A DNA stretch of 64,000 nucleotides from Lumnitzera littorea (lineage: Eukaryota; Streptophyta; Magnoliopsida; Myrtales; Combretaceae): positions 16,490,793 to 16,554,792 of the forward strand of contig JAMXBB010000002.1 of NCBI GenBank assembly GCA_024138015.1, in the 5' to 3' direction. How positions within the stretch are numbered: position 1 is the first letter of the stretch; every line of letters begins with the position of its first letter. The notes under the pieces are model-generated. The model ran no database searches, had not been told where the DNA came from, and saw nothing but the letters and a program-made list of their open reading frames with translations. Both the position numbers and the translations under genes were made by a program. Of this stretch, positions 1 through 12,420 are shown in pieces.

Positions 1-2100
1 AACCCGCCTCATAGGTGTTTGCTTAACCTATCAATATCCTGAGCATACTCAAATAAGGTAACTAAAACTAAAATCATTACGCCATCCCTAAAATGAAGAT
101 TAAAGATAAGACTAAACAAAATTTCAACTTGAATTTGCTTTTACAATCAAGAATATCTCAAATATCAATTGAACAAACCACTTATGTATACATTCAAAAT
201 GCGTTTACTAAGCATCTAACATGCAATATAGATTCATATGCAAGTTGCCATCTACGCTTTTGTGCATGTAAATGTGATATATGAGGTCAAGTAAGATGAT
301 GTATTTAAGAATGACATGAGTTTAAAAATGCTTTAATAGAGAAATGCTTGGTTTATGTTATGAATATATTGTGTAAATAATTAGAGTAGAAGTTGTCAAA
401 ATTAACCCATTCAAATAGGCCAAGGTCCAAGCAACCATTTGGATGAGTTAAGTTGTCCTAGCTCTTCTTCCTCTCTCTTGCATCTAGACACAATCTATAA
501 ATATTCTTTTTATTTTTTTTATGGAATGTAATATATAAATATTGGAACATGAAAAACCTTAACTACCTCAAACTTCCTATTAACAAGCCTTATTGGGCCC
601 AAGCTCCAAAGGCCTAGGCTTAAGTACATCTACCTACTCAAGTGTCCTCAAGCACTTCCCCAAGTCCCTTAGTGACCTAATCAGTTCGACCTCCCCTCAT
701 AGATCTACTTTGCCTAAGTCCAACTACCTAAGCATAACTTTTCAAACCACACCTAAGGGAATTCGTTGCTTAGCTTACCCAATGCCAACATAGCCAACTC
801 AAGCCTACCTCTAGAACTCCTCCACCTCAAGCTCTTCAAGACCTCCAAAGCTCTTGCCAACATCTTCGGATACCTAACTCCTTAGGACTCAAAGCCCCAA
901 GGACACCATAATCCTTAAGACAATCAAATCTAAGCTCAACCTATAGCCTCGACCTCAACCCCTAAGCTTATGTTAAGTGTTCAAGACATGACTTAATGAC
1001 CTTAGTGCCACGACTACTTTGCTGATTCTCTCTTTTTCTCTCTCTCCTCACTAAATACCACCTAACAATCTACAGTAAAACATAGATACCTAACTGCCTT
1101 AACTATGACAAGTACCCATGTAGATGTAACAACTACCTTTTCTTAGCGACACTTGTCGAGCCTTATTTTGTTTTTCTTAATTTAATCCATATTAAACCTA
1201 ACCCGCTTAATACAAATTACTCAACATAAAATTAAGGAAACATTTTTCTTTAAAAAAATGTTTAAAAAATTGGACTCATCAACCAGTTCAACTAGTAAAA
1301 AAATGAAATTAAGGTTTCCGAGTGAGAAAACCTTAATTTAGCTATTAATCCACATATTTTCTAAAAAAATAACTAGAAAAATTGAGTTTAAAGGCTAACC
1401 TCTAAAACTAAGTCACCATATAAAAATAAAAAATTAATGGGCTTTATTTTTATATTTTTTTTCTAAAAATACTAAGATATATAAATACCCAAAATATAAA
1501 TAAAATGAATTTTTCATTATTTTTTTAGTATGAATTTTTCAAGAAAAAGGAAAAAAAAATTCATTTTTATACAGTTACTTCAAAAATATATATGTACCCA
1601 TTAGTCAGAATCAAATCAATATGGTTCTTTTTTATAAAATATTTAGTGGGTAAATTCTTTTATTTTTGAAAATCGAGTCAAATTTAAGTTTATTTAACAA
1701 TTTATTATTTTAAAAAAACCTAAAAAATCTAATTTCATGAATCTAAAAAAACCCTAATTAAACTAAATCTTTTTGAAAATCCTAATTAAGATTTTTTTTT
1801 TTAAACTCACTACATATAAAAAATATCTTTCTTAAATCTTTTATGTAAGATATACTAAGATATGATTTAGATATGTATCTTCTCCGAAGATATGGATATC
1901 AGAGAAAATATACGCAAATTTTTCTAAAAAATGTAATTTTACTAAAAATACAATTTATCAAAAATTCAAATTATCTAACAAAATAACAAACGACATGACA
2001 ATTCAAAAAATAACAAAGAAAAAAAACCTGCACTAAAAAAATGAATTAGTAAAAATAACTAAATTAACTAAAAAAATAAAATAATTAATTAAAGAAAATA
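1..2100. other. AT-rich intergenic DNA, no gene seen
   Basis: The first 2.1 kb is AT-rich with long A and T runs (especially 1200-2100). The only open frame of note (593-793) is 66 codons with no recognisable domain and a composition like its surroundings. The part at 420-1050 is richer in C (CCTCAAG, AAGCTC strings) and may be old transposon DNA, but I cannot assign it. Confidence 0.6.
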
Positions 2101-2104
2101 ATTT

Positions 2105-2850
2105 TATTACCTCAACGAATCAAATCATGTGTGGTCAGCATGTTTACAGCAATGGTCATGCAGCATGGATCGTGACCATGCCTAGCAGTAGTGTATCGTG
2201 ATTGTGTGCAATAATGATACATCGTGATCGTATGCAATGTGTGAGTCGTGATCGTGTGCAACATGTATTACTATGCACGGGTTGGCAATGATCAAGTAGC
2301 ATAAGCATGTTGTGGTCGACTGTGTGAGATCATGTGTTCAAGTGAGTGGCATATGACTACGTCAATATGCGTAACTGTACATCATGTGTACTGTGTGAAG
2401 GTCAGCTTCGTATGTGTGTATTGTGGGATATGTCAAGTGCCTTAGGTGTTCTATGCAGTGTCATGGTATATGGGATAATGTGTATGTCAAGGCCGTATGC
2501 AATAGGTCAGGGTTGTCGTCGATGTGTTGTGTAAGTCTTCATATGTATAGGCCGAATGAAGTAAGGCTAGTATGTGGGACGTGGTCTGGTGCGAGTGATT
2601 AGTGTCAATGATTAAGAGGCGTATCTGTGTTTAATGGGGCGTGAAGTGCTAGTGTATTCAAGCAATCGACATGTTGTGTTCAGGGGTTATTGGCGTGAAG
2701 TGTTAGTGTGTTTAGAGGCTATCGACGTGATATTGGGCTGATCGTGTATTGTAATCGGGGGAAGTATAGTAGAGATTGGGTGTTGGGTTTCGTACAACAC
2801 GTGGATGTGGACTTGTATTTTTTGTAATTGTGGGGGGAGTGTAATTGTAA
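2105..2850. repeat. GT-rich degenerate tandem repeat block
   Basis: The plus strand is markedly GT-rich compared with the AT-rich flanks. Between about 2196 and 2270 the motif TCGTGATCGTGTGCAA recurs three times with small changes at a spacing of roughly 24-27 bp. At 2639 and 2693 the string GCGTGAAGTG begins two copies of a 54-bp unit (GCGTGAAGTG, AGTGT, ATCGAC in the same order). No coding frame survives. This looks like a decayed minisatellite, perhaps inside an old LTR. Confidence 0.55.
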
Positions 2851-2901
2851 AAATGTTTTAAACTTCACTATCGACTCACTATTTATAAACCACACAACCG
2901 A

Positions 2902-2958
2902 ATCTTTTGTATCTCTTCAAATATAAATTTTATCTTGACAAACCTAGATACAAAAGAT
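2902..2958. repeat. Perfect 13-bp inverted repeat
   Basis: ATCTTTTGTATCT at 2902-2914 is matched by its exact reverse complement at 2946-2958, with a 31-bp spacer. It can form a hairpin. I see no gene or further terminal repeat around it, so it may be chance or the end of a small transposon. Confidence 0.45.
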
Positions 2959-4136
2959 ACGATAACGAATCTCAGATGCGGAAAATACAATTTAGATTAT
3001 TTAAAGATTCAATTTAGTTTATAAAAACCATATTTTAATTTGTGTTTTCTATTCTTCAAGCCTGACTCAGTCCAAGTTGATTTAGCTTAATAACCTACTT
3101 AATAAATCCTAATTCTATTTTTATCCAATATAAGTTAGACAAAAAAAATTCACTTTATATCAAATTGGATTAAAATATTTTAACGAAGTCTGACCCTTCA
3201 ACGGCTTAAAATTTATTAATTTAAACATATACCATTATCTAATTCAATCCTAAACAACTCAACTTGACTCGACAAAATTCAACTCAACTCATACCACTTA
3301 TCACTTCATTTTTATTACTTTTTTCAATTTTTTTTTTCTACTATTTCTGGCTTAATAAAATTACTAAAAAAATGGCAAAAATGAGTTGTCTACATTACCA
3401 ATCGGCAAAAAGATGTTGTCCCCTCCTGTACTATGCTTACTTCACTGCACCAATCACATACAAGCCAATCCTAGCCTACCACATATCCCAAACAGGTAAG
3501 CTTTATGCCTCATAAATAAGCCATAGAGCCACAGGTATAAGGATCCGATCCCCAAGCACTCCTTACGCTTGTTTTAAACACTCAAAACTCTCTGTTTTTT
3601 CCTTTTTGCAAACTTAAACATCGAAGTGCCCTCATTGGCTTAGCCACAAAAGGCTTTCTTGCAAGTCCATTACCGTGAACAACGACCAAACCACCAAACA
3701 ACCACCTAATAGTGATCTTACCATCACAACTTCCAATTTAGATGAGCCATCCTTTTTAGTAAATGAAGACCCCTTACACATGGTAACCTTAAACCATCTT
3801 AAACTAGTGGCTTTTATATAAATCAAGCCTTACCATAGAAATAAACTTTTATATTACCATTGCTTCCAAGGAAGATAAATCGATATAATCATATAACCTA
3901 TTTTATGGTTGAGTCTTAAGGTTGATTATCCTACTGCAAGATATGTTGGAGGGATCCTAGATAATCATAATCCATGACTCCATGAGCTTGATGGTTAAAG
4001 AGCATGATGTTATTTGATTTTTGTTTTAAATGTTGACTTACGAGATGTTGCATACCAAATATAATGTATTGTTATAAAATTTGGTTAGTCCCTCCGTCAA
4101 TGATTAATTGTTTACTTAGGTTTCAAATAAAGAGGA
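2959..4136. other. Intergenic DNA, no gene seen
   Basis: AT-rich sequence. The open frames at 3264-3515 (plus) and 3632-3826 (minus) show no domain or coding-like composition. I see nothing else to support. Confidence 0.5.
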
Positions 4137-4490
4137 AAATACAAATGAACTCCTTAAACTTTGACCATAACATGCATATATACCATGGACTTTCAAATGT
4201 TACAAATAAGCTCCTTAAATTTTGATAAATTACCAAATAATCCTCAAAGGCTATAAACAACCCCCTAAATTTGACATTGGTTTGAAAATACCCCCTTGAA
4301 CTTATCAAAGTGTATTTTGATACCTCTTAAACTTTGACCTTAATGTGTTTTCTTTCAATTAAAAAAGCAAATGTTCTTTATATTACCAATTTATTAAGGT
4401 TTAAGGGATGTGATTTACAACCTTCAAAAGTTCGAGGGAGTATATTTAGACCTACATCACAGTTTATGAGGGTTATTTGTAACTTATCCA
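4137..4490. repeat. MITE-like repeat with imperfect inverted ends and internal sub-repeats
   Basis: The left end carries strings of the type ACAAATGAACTCCTTAAAC, GACTTTCAAATG and CCCTAAATTTGAC. The right end carries the reverse complement type (TAAGGGATGTGATTTAC, TTCAAAAGTTCGAGG, GGGTTATTTGTAACTTA). Several CTCCTTAAA-like units repeat inside. The arrangement of imperfect inverted ends with sub-repeats and no coding capacity fits a non-autonomous DNA transposon family, but I cannot see a target duplication. Confidence 0.4.
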
Positions 4491-5700
4491 TGAGTTAAAT
4501 TCAACTTGCATTGTATATTACTCTTTACATATCTCGAAGGCTAAAATTGTAACATGGTAGCTGGAGTAGATGCTTAATTATTTGCAAACTAAGTAATGTA
4601 GGAGTTGTCATGCTTTTAGCAAAACTTGTAGTCTATCCTATCGTCTTGAGTTTACATGCTTTTGGAGGCATTGATAGCTAGGGAAGTCAATTTTTTGATC
4701 TCACCTCTCCTATGACATATTTAATTATTTTGTATTGCCAAGGATGTTACACCAAGAGATTTTTGTATAGGTTATTAGGCAACATAGACACAAGAGCTAG
4801 TTGTAGCTCCTAACCCAAGGTTATGAAGGGTTATACCTTAAACCTCACCATGATTACTAAAAGATCCCATGTGATGTTATATTATACATGCTTATCCATG
4901 CATAGCATATATATGGAAAACTTGCTTATTTTCTCATGCGATTTGTGACATTAAGAGTTTTCCCCTCAACTAAGTCATGGTTTTGCTCACACCTTCATAA
5001 AATGATTCTTATTTCAGGTGCTTGTTGGTATTATATGGCTATGAAATTACAATGATAACATTCTAGCTTTTAGGTCAATTTGGGATGGGAGAGTAGTAGA
5101 GAGGCTTAGACGATTGCCTAGCATTTGTTTCCTTATGAGTTAATGTAATATTTGTTTATGTCTTGGAAATTGTATTGCAAATTTTTTAACCTTGAAACTT
5201 TGGCTTGTAACCTTAAGGGTCTTTTGTCTAAGTTAAGTATTTCCACGTGATATTTCATCTATTATAGTGTAGCTTAAACTATTCATGAGTAGTTGACAAG
5301 AATTAAGACACTTAAGGTGGAGTTCTCTCTTCATAGGAGTACTTATAGTAGGTTATCATCACTAGGGCACCTTGTGAAGCGTAATAGAATGTTTGTGTAT
5401 TATGCTTTACCTAAGAAGGTCCAATGACCTGCTAATTCTCAAGAACCAACTTAGTTCACAACCAAAAATTTTGGAACTGTTATCCATGCACAAGTTAAGC
5501 TTCAATATGACTTGCTAATTCAAATGCAAGTTGTTCTATGGATTGTACTTATAATACACCGGACCAGGGACAGGGGTTAGTTATGGCCCTCTGACCTTAT
5601 AGAACTAAGCAGAGTCTTGGACCCAATGGTGCAAATCATAAATCAAATTTAGGTCTAACATCTTAGAAATCAAGCATGAGGACTAACTCATTAAAGCAAG
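4491..5700. other. Intergenic DNA, no gene seen
   Basis: No open frame with a recognisable product on either strand. The base composition is slightly richer in G and C than the first 2 kb. Confidence 0.5.
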
Positions 5701-7479
5701 CGATACGGATTCCATGGATGAACATATGGACCTAATATCACGCGTAATCAAAAGGGTGGGTCTGGGTCACGAGATGGCTCGAAGAGTAAATAATAGTCAA
5801 AGGTTGAGTAGGGGTTCCTGATGAGAATTAGGCTACCGGACCTCTGACCTGCAGCTGAGCCTGAAGATTAGAAGGGCTAGCACGACGAATCCTTTTGTTC
5901 CAACTAACCCCTGTCGAAACCGAGTACTTCCTTGCCGAGTCACACTTCATGACGTGCCATATGACCGCCTATTTTTCTGCAATATGCCGAGTTAATGATT
6001 ACTCTCTATCGCCAAGCCAACCAATTATTCGACATCTTCCTTGCTGAAAAGCTGAGAGAAAGAGTCCAGACTAACTAAACCATCCCTACTCGGACAAGCC
6101 CATCTGTCCGTACTTTTTTTCCACATCTTCTAACAACCTCGCCAATGTAGCATCGCCACATATACAGTATCATGTACAAAATTCGTTACACTAATTATTG
6201 TTTTTGTTATGTATTTCTTTTTACCCTTTTGTATCTTGTACATTATTTCCTTAAGAAATGGCTATTTTATCTTTTCTTTTTTAGGCAAGTTGCCCTAAAT
6301 TATGGGTATAAATACCCTTGTACTTGTAATAAAGATCAAATCATTCTAAATATACACTCTTTGAGTACTTTTTTTTCCTTGCATAAACATTGTTTGTTTA
6401 CTTTTAGCATCACTCTTATCCTTTCCTTTAAGCAAGGTTAGGTGGCAAGTAACCTCACCAAACCAATTCGTGCATCATATTGAATTGAGCCATGAGTCCT
6501 CAAAAGTTCCATTGATACGTCATATCCTCTAGAGTTGTTCGTAGGTTTTGCATACTGTTTTATTGTTCATTTTTACCCTTTCTCACTTTTCCCCATTAAT
6601 CCTTTTTCAAGTTTTCTGCAAACTTAAACTCATCCAACACCGAGCTTATTTGTTCTTAGTCATGATTCACATCAGGTTCCCATGCACCAATGATGGATAT
6701 GACGCACCAATGCCTCACATGAGCTCAGGTCATACTTGATATAACGCATAAGTATGGCCGAAAGTCACTTACCACTAGTCCACACTCAAATGGGCTAGAT
6801 AAAAGTAATTCAAGAGTAAGGACACTTAGCTCAAGAGAGAGTAAAGTTTAGTGTATTCTCTGTACGTTGTGACTATTACATTATGCAAGTATTTATAGTA
6901 CCTAATTAGAGTAAGTCCTAAGTTACAAAAAATTATAAAAATGGCTAAACAAAAGGAGAATAATTTGCAAGGAAGACATGAAATCATGCAAAAAGAATAT
7001 CCTTTCTCAAAATGGATATCCTTTGTCAAAGAGGACAATGTACACATAATTCTGCTCATTCTATAGTCCTAAAAACACTTGCCAGCCATATAAGGGTAAG
7101 CCTTGATTAGGTTTAGTCAGCGTCGATAGTTCAGCAACTCTGATTGCTAGGACTGGACAAAGGTTAGCTCAAGGATGACTCACACTCAAGATCGACCTCG
7201 AATGGTTGACTCCTGATAGTTATTAGTTCAGCCTCGGCACTATGGAGATGGTTGTATCCAATTTAGGTATGTTGACTAGTGTGTTACCTAGGGGTCGGCT
7301 CAATACGTTGGCTAATCAACTCGACAGTCTCTTAGGTGGTGTGGAGAGCAAAGTAGCTCAACGAATCGAACTAAGGTAAATACTACTCCTTGGTGCTTAA
7401 CTTACCTTAGGTAGCTCAACGAACCATCTGAGAAAACCCTTGGGCTCCAAAACGTGTAATCAGTTATTGATCCCTATCA
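5701..7479 (-). repeat. LTR copy 1 (3' LTR), split by a nested solo LTR
   Basis: It matches the right-hand LTR from CGATACGGATTCCATGG at the left end to TTGATCCCTATCA at the right end. Without the nested 856-bp insert and one copy of the 6-bp duplication it is about 917 bp, against 891 bp for its partner. The minus strand has a TATA box, TATAAATA, at 6890-6897, in the same relative place as in the other copy (9487-9494). Confidence 0.85.
5819..6674. mobile_element. Nested solo LTR (856 bp) with 6-bp target duplication
   Basis: The host LTR is interrupted after GGTTCC (5813-5818), and the homology resumes exactly after a second GGTTCC (6675-6680). The insert begins TGATG and ends CATCA, the inverted termini expected of an LTR. 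On the plus strand it has TATAAATA at 6307-6314 inside a GGGTATAAATACCC palindrome and an AATAAAG signal at 6328. This suggests plus orientation with U3, R and U5. There is no internal region or second LTR, so it is a solo LTR left by recombination. I cannot assign its family. Confidence 0.82.
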
Positions 7480-8900
7480 ACATTAGTGCAGCTCCTACTA
7501 TCAACTATCAGTGCACAAAGGGACTCTTTCACCTTACATCTAATATGGAAGAGATTTTCCCTCTACTCGTTTTTGGGCACAGGACTGACACTCATCGTTC
7601 TCTTCAACACTAGAGTGATCAGCAAAAAGTTACTTTCCTTATTATAGATGACTTCCTCCTCAAACAGTTCAATCTGTTTGTCCCCTTTCAGCTCTTCTAT
7701 TTCTTCATCAGTAATGTCGACCTTAACAGTCGGTACTTCACCTCGAATCACCATTGTTCGCCTGTTTGAACACTAAGTGACCATGTGTCTAAATCCTTAG
7801 CATTTGAAACATTTGATCTCACTCGTCTTCCTCCTTGAGCTTTAGCCCTTCTCGAACTTCTTTAAGGGTTCCTTCTCCTTAACTTAGGTAATCTGAGCAG
7901 GTCGGGTCTCGGCAACCTTATTTAGTTCCATTCATACGGGTCTGCTTAAAACAATTCAGCTACTGCCTAATCAGCTAACTGGTTGTCGGAATCTTCCTGT
8001 TCGGTGCCTTTCTATCCTTTAAGTGACTTAGATTGCATCATCAAGCATTCCGATATCTAGGGTTTCCAAGACATCCCCAATCTCATACTTCAATCCACCA
8101 ATGAATCGAGATATAATTCAGTCCTCTAGCTCTACAACTGTACATCGAATCATCAACATTTGGAACTCTTTAACATAAGTGTCTACATTCAACCCTCCTT
8201 GTCTTAACTCTTGCGATCATTTGAAAGTATCTTATAAATAATAGCTCAGCACAAACCTTCTCCGCATAACCCTCTTCATTTCATCCCAACTCTTAATCTC
8301 TCGTTCTCCCTCCCTCCTTCGAGTGGCTTACAAGTTCTTCTACCATAAAGCGGCATAACTAGTGAACTCTAACACAACAATACTAACCTTTGCATTGTCA
8401 AGTACATCATAGCATTCAAAGTGCTTTTCAATCCCATCTACCCAATCCAGGTAGTCCTCAGCATTCCTACTTCCAAAAAAACTCAGGATATGCATCATCA
8501 ATTCCTCAACTTTATGGGCTTGTACATTTCTTTCTTTAAGCTTGTAGTTCTCATCTGCTTCGTCATCTCCTTCCACTTCTTCCTCAATCTCTTCAAGCGC
8601 TAGCCCTCATCTAGCATCCCTACTAACTCCTTCAACTCAGGGTGGTCGAGCTAGGGCATTAACTTAGCCAAACTGACCATTACCTCACTCTTGCTACTCA
8701 CATTCTCTAGCGGGGCTATTTTTAGCTCGTTACCTATCTTCTTGGATAACAATCACCAAACTAGCTACCAAAGCAGTAAGCCTATCTAAGCAATCACACA
8801 CTAGTGAGGTGTAAAGCTTCCTTCTTACCTTGACCCATGTCGTGTGTCACTTCCATGGTTTCCCAAAATTCCTTAAATACTTGAGTCTAACATTGATGGT
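7480..8900 (-). pseudogene. Degenerate gypsy gag with CCHC knuckle and truncated protease
   Basis: Reading down the minus strand: a likely start near 8856, a gag capsid core with the pattern DWVDGIEKHFECYDV near 8430, the WDEMKRVMRRRF block near 8270, and the TYVKEFQMLMIRC and FIGGLKYEI blocks near 8190-8080. A CCHC zinc knuckle lies at 7757-7815 (Cys-x2-Cys-x4-His-x4-Cys), followed by the acidic linker and the protease start ending in DSRSCTN at 7481-7500. That is the gypsy protease active-site region, with Arg where Gly is usual. The frame is broken by several stops. Coding sequence ends where the 3' LTR starts, so the rest of pol is missing. Confidence 0.8.
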
Positions 8901-9140
8901 TACTTCAAAAAAATTGATGTCTAATAATACCACTTGAAGATCGATAACCTATACTCCAATCACCATGATAATTACATAACAAACGAACAATCAACCACAT
9001 TCTATTTTGCATATCGAAAACAGAGCACAGAACACTTCTCAGCTACTAAACTCCAAGGTTCATAAGAGAACCGTTATCACACGAGAGCAATAACAAACCA
9101 CTCAAAGAGCACAGTAGTAGAATCCAACTTCAAACGAAAC

Positions 9141-9156
9141 CTAGCTTTAATACCAA
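9141..9156 (-). other. Primer-binding site, initiator tRNA-Met type
   Basis: The minus strand reads TTGGTATTAAAGCTAG, close to the TGGTATCAGAGC site used by many plant LTR elements. It begins 3 bases after the TATCA end of the right-hand LTR, where a primer site belongs. This fixes the element's orientation as minus. Confidence 0.8.
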
Positions 9157-9158
9157 CA

Positions 9159-10049
9159 TGATACGGATTCCATGGATGAACAAACAAACCCAATATCATG
9201 CATAACCAAAAGGGTAGGTCTAGGTCGCAAGATGGCTCAAAGAGTAGATGATAGTTGAAGGTTGAGCAAGGGTTCTCGTGCATCAATGATAGATATGAAG
9301 CACCAATGCCTCACACAAGCTCAGGTCATACTTGATATGACACACAAATATGGCCAGAGGTCATTTGCCACTAGTCCACACTTGAATGGGCTAAATAAGA
9401 GTAGCTTAAGAGTAAGGACACTTAGCTCAAAAGGGAGTAAAGTTTAGTGTATTCTCTATACGTTGCGACTATTACATTATAGAAGTATTTATAGTACCTA
9501 GTTAAAGTAAGTCCTAAGTTACAGAAAACTATAGAAATGGCTAAACAAAAGGAGAATAATTTATAAGGAAAACATGAAATCGTATAAAAAGAATATCCTT
9601 TATCAAAAAGGACAGTACGGAAGTCAAAAAGGTATGATCCCAAAAACATTGTGAGCTGTACAGGGGTAGGCCTTGATTAGGTCTTGTCGACGTCAACAGT
9701 CTAGCAACTCCAATTGCTAGGATTGGATGAAGGTTAGCTCAAGGATGACTCATACTCGGGATCAGCCTCGGATGGTTGGCTCCTGGCAATTGTTAGTTCA
9801 GCCTCGATACTATAGAGATGGCTATATCCAGATTTGGTACTTGGATTGGTGTGTTACAGAAGGGTCAGCTCAGCACGTTGGTTGATCACCTCAGTAGTCT
9901 CTTGGATGATATAGAAAACAAAGTAACTCGGCAAATCGAACTGAGATAAACACTACTCTTTGGCACTTAACTCATCTCGGGTAGCTCCGCGAACCATCTA
10001 AGAAAGCCCTCAAGCTCAGGAGCGCGTAATTGATCCTTGATCCCTATCA
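9159..10049 (-). repeat. LTR copy 2 (5' LTR) of the gypsy element
   Basis: The LTR is 891 bp, beginning TGATAC and ending CTATCA on the plus strand. The minus-strand TATA box TATAAATA is at 9487-9494. It can be followed base for base against copy 1, with frequent substitutions but few indels. It is uninterrupted, so it shows where the nested insert sits in copy 1. Confidence 0.88.
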
Positions 10050-10915
10050 ATAAAGGCCAAGCCAAAAGAAAAAAAATGGCAAACCACAAATAGAATAGTG
10101 AACCAAACCAAAAAATCAGTTTCTTTACAAATCATTTGGTTCATGGTTCGATTCAATTATATATAAATAGTCTGCAATTCAATTTAAGGAAGCAAACTAA
10201 ACCAAACTGTTTATTTGAACAAAAAAAATTCATACAATTCTTTTGTACTTTTCTATTTTTTTTTTCATCAATCTTTATAAATTTCACTAAATTTTTCATA
10301 TCTTGTTCTTCTTTATCTTATTTCTAGGTCAATTATTAAGAATAAGTTGAGTAAGTTCCATCTGAAATTTTACATTTAGAAATTTTTGTCTTCTAAATTG
10401 TCCTATTCTTACATGTTTTATAATCAATGGTCTAACCATAATACTCTTTATGTGTCTCTCATCTATTTTATAATCTTTAGTATGTCTCTTTCATTTTCTT
10501 CGTATCTTTTGGACAGTCAAATGTATTTCTCCCTCCCCATTGTTGTTTGTTGGAACACAGTCTCCTATCTTCGTCCAATCAAGTTGAGTTTGTTAAGATA
10601 TTATGTAACTTTTTGCCAAATATTGTTATATATGATAAATGTATGGAAAATTAACTAGATATTTGTGAAAGTTTAATAGAAAAAGAATATATATTATTCG
10701 AGATGAAAATATTTAATAAAAATTTGACATAAACGATTCGAACTATGGTTCAAATCTAGCTAAACCGGTTTTGATTAGGTTTAAAAAATTTACAAATCGA
10801 ACCATATAGTTAAGCTCAATTTAAAAAAAAAAAATTGAACCATTATATTAGATTAGGTTCAATAAAGGAGGTAAATTATATCGAACCGAACTACGCCCAC
10901 CCTTAATTAAAGCCC
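10050..10915. repeat. Dispersed repeat, copy A
   Basis: The segment shares ordered blocks with 15136-15975: GGTTCGATTCAATTATATA, CCAAACTGTTTATTTGA, AAAAAATTCATACAATTCTT, the TTAAGTTGAGTTTGTTA-type block and GGTAAATTATATCGAACCG near the right end. The right end, read on the minus strand, is GGGTGGGCGTAGTTCGGTTC, a type of terminus seen in plant DNA transposons of the hAT group. The open frames here (10136-10327, 10386-10658) are AT-driven and have no domain. Confidence 0.6.
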
Positions 10916-12420
10916 ATTTAATTCAAGGTTAAAAATAATAAATCCTAACTCATTAATGGCTTATCGGTCAAACAAGGTCATTATACTATTATAATAAAAA
11001 GACTTAAAGAATAATAATCATTCTGTATAACAAAAATCAATTCAATTAATTTGAAGAACCTTTTATAAAAAAATAAATAAATAAAATCACCCTTTCTATC
11101 ATTATTTGTTTCTAAAGCTATATAAGCGAGTTAAGTAGACCAACTCACCATGCCCTACATTAACCCATAGGTTAAGTAGGTTGACCTACTTTGACCTATT
11201 TACAAATGTAGGTTAGAAATTCCAGCCCAACCTACCTTATCGCAAGTTGATGGATCAAGAAAGACAACCCTCTAACTTGCAATGCTATAAAAAAATTTTA
11301 TATGAAAATTAATATTCTAAAATGCTTGCCAAAAATTTATATATAGTAATCATCAATACACAATCTCTAATTTATTCTCTTACACTATCATTAAGCTAAA
11401 GAGTCTCGTAAATTACAAAAGACATTCATGCATTGTTGGCTTTTTCCTTTTCTTTTAATGCCAAGGCTACATTTGGTAAATAGTTTCTATTACCTAATAA
11501 TATCATGTTTGCAAGAATAAGTGCATAAATTTAACTTATCAAAAATAAAATAAAAAAGTGCATAGATTTACACCCAAGACATACAATTGCCTTTTTAGAT
11601 TTATAGGAAGAGACAATAATTCCAAATTGCAATTGACTTTAGGGAGGAGAAAAAGAAAGTAAAATTTAATAGTAAATTGTTCCATCAGTATGTTCCCAAT
11701 ACACGTAGCAATAACCATACTTCACAATTCAATATTTAGTGAATTGTTTAGACTAAAAAATTATGTCAAGTCCTCCAAACTATTAGTTTCTTTTCTTTTT
11801 CTCTTCTTCTTTTCTTTTTTTTTCATTTTACAAGTACTTAAAATATTAATATTGTTAGTTATTTCTTATTAATATTACTTACCACACTAAGTAGTTGGCT
11901 AAGAAGTAACAAATCACTCACCTTCTTAGCTATAAAGTAAACTAAAGTATGACTCAAACTCTTTTTTCCTTTTTTCATTTAAGCAAGTCAAGATTTTTAA
12001 TCCAACCTGTATTTTTTGCGAGTCAAATAGAATAGGCTGCCCTAATTTGACTTGAAAGTTAAAGTGAGGAGGGATTAAAAAAAAAAAACACGTTTAAGTG
12101 TGTCAATTTTTTTTAATTCGACTTGTATTTTTTGCAAGTTAAGCAAGGTAGGTCCGTCCATATGCATAGCTCTATTTGTTACTTATACTTACATATGTTT
12201 GTAAATCATGTTAGTCGAACAAATTTTGATGAGAATAAATAGCTTTCTTAAAAGTTGTTGTTACTTTATTTGATTATCGCAAGTTAATTCCATAATCTAG
12301 CAAGATGGCATAATGATATTCAGAGTTTCAAATTAAAATCAGTATTCTTGTTTATATATATATAATATTTTGTTACATTTAGTATAAAAGAATGGTTTGA
12401 AATTGAATCCTCCCATTTGG
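10916..12420. other. AT-rich intergenic DNA, no gene seen
   Basis: Long A/T tracts and no coding frame of note. Short strings such as TTGCGAGTCAAATAGAATAGG (12017) and TTGCAAGTTAAGCAAGGTAGG (12132) recur in degenerate form and suggest old small transposons, but I cannot draw borders. Confidence 0.45.

Larger units (their letters stand above)
5701..10049 (-). mobile_element. Non-autonomous Ty3/gypsy LTR element (gag and start of protease only)
   Basis: Two long direct repeats (5701-7479 and 9159-10049) bracket a 1.68-kb internal part. On the minus strand the order is 5' LTR, a primer-binding site resembling initiator tRNA-Met, a degenerate gag, a CCHC knuckle, the first residues of a retroviral-type protease, then the 3' LTR. 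Reverse transcriptase, RNase H and integrase are absent. The LTRs differ at many sites, and gag has several in-frame stops, so the insertion is old. I could not find a clean target duplication (left flank GCAAG, right flank ATAAA), and the left terminus reads CGATAC where the right LTR reads TGATAC. Confidence 0.85.

Noticed and set aside
593..793. 66-codon ORF with Ser/Pro-rich product
   Set aside because: No domain, composition equals that of the surrounding C-rich segment, no conserved neighbour.
5696..10054. Target-site duplication for the gypsy element at 5701-10049
   Set aside because: Flanks GCAAG and ATAAA do not match; either mutated or the element was rearranged, so no duplication is claimed.
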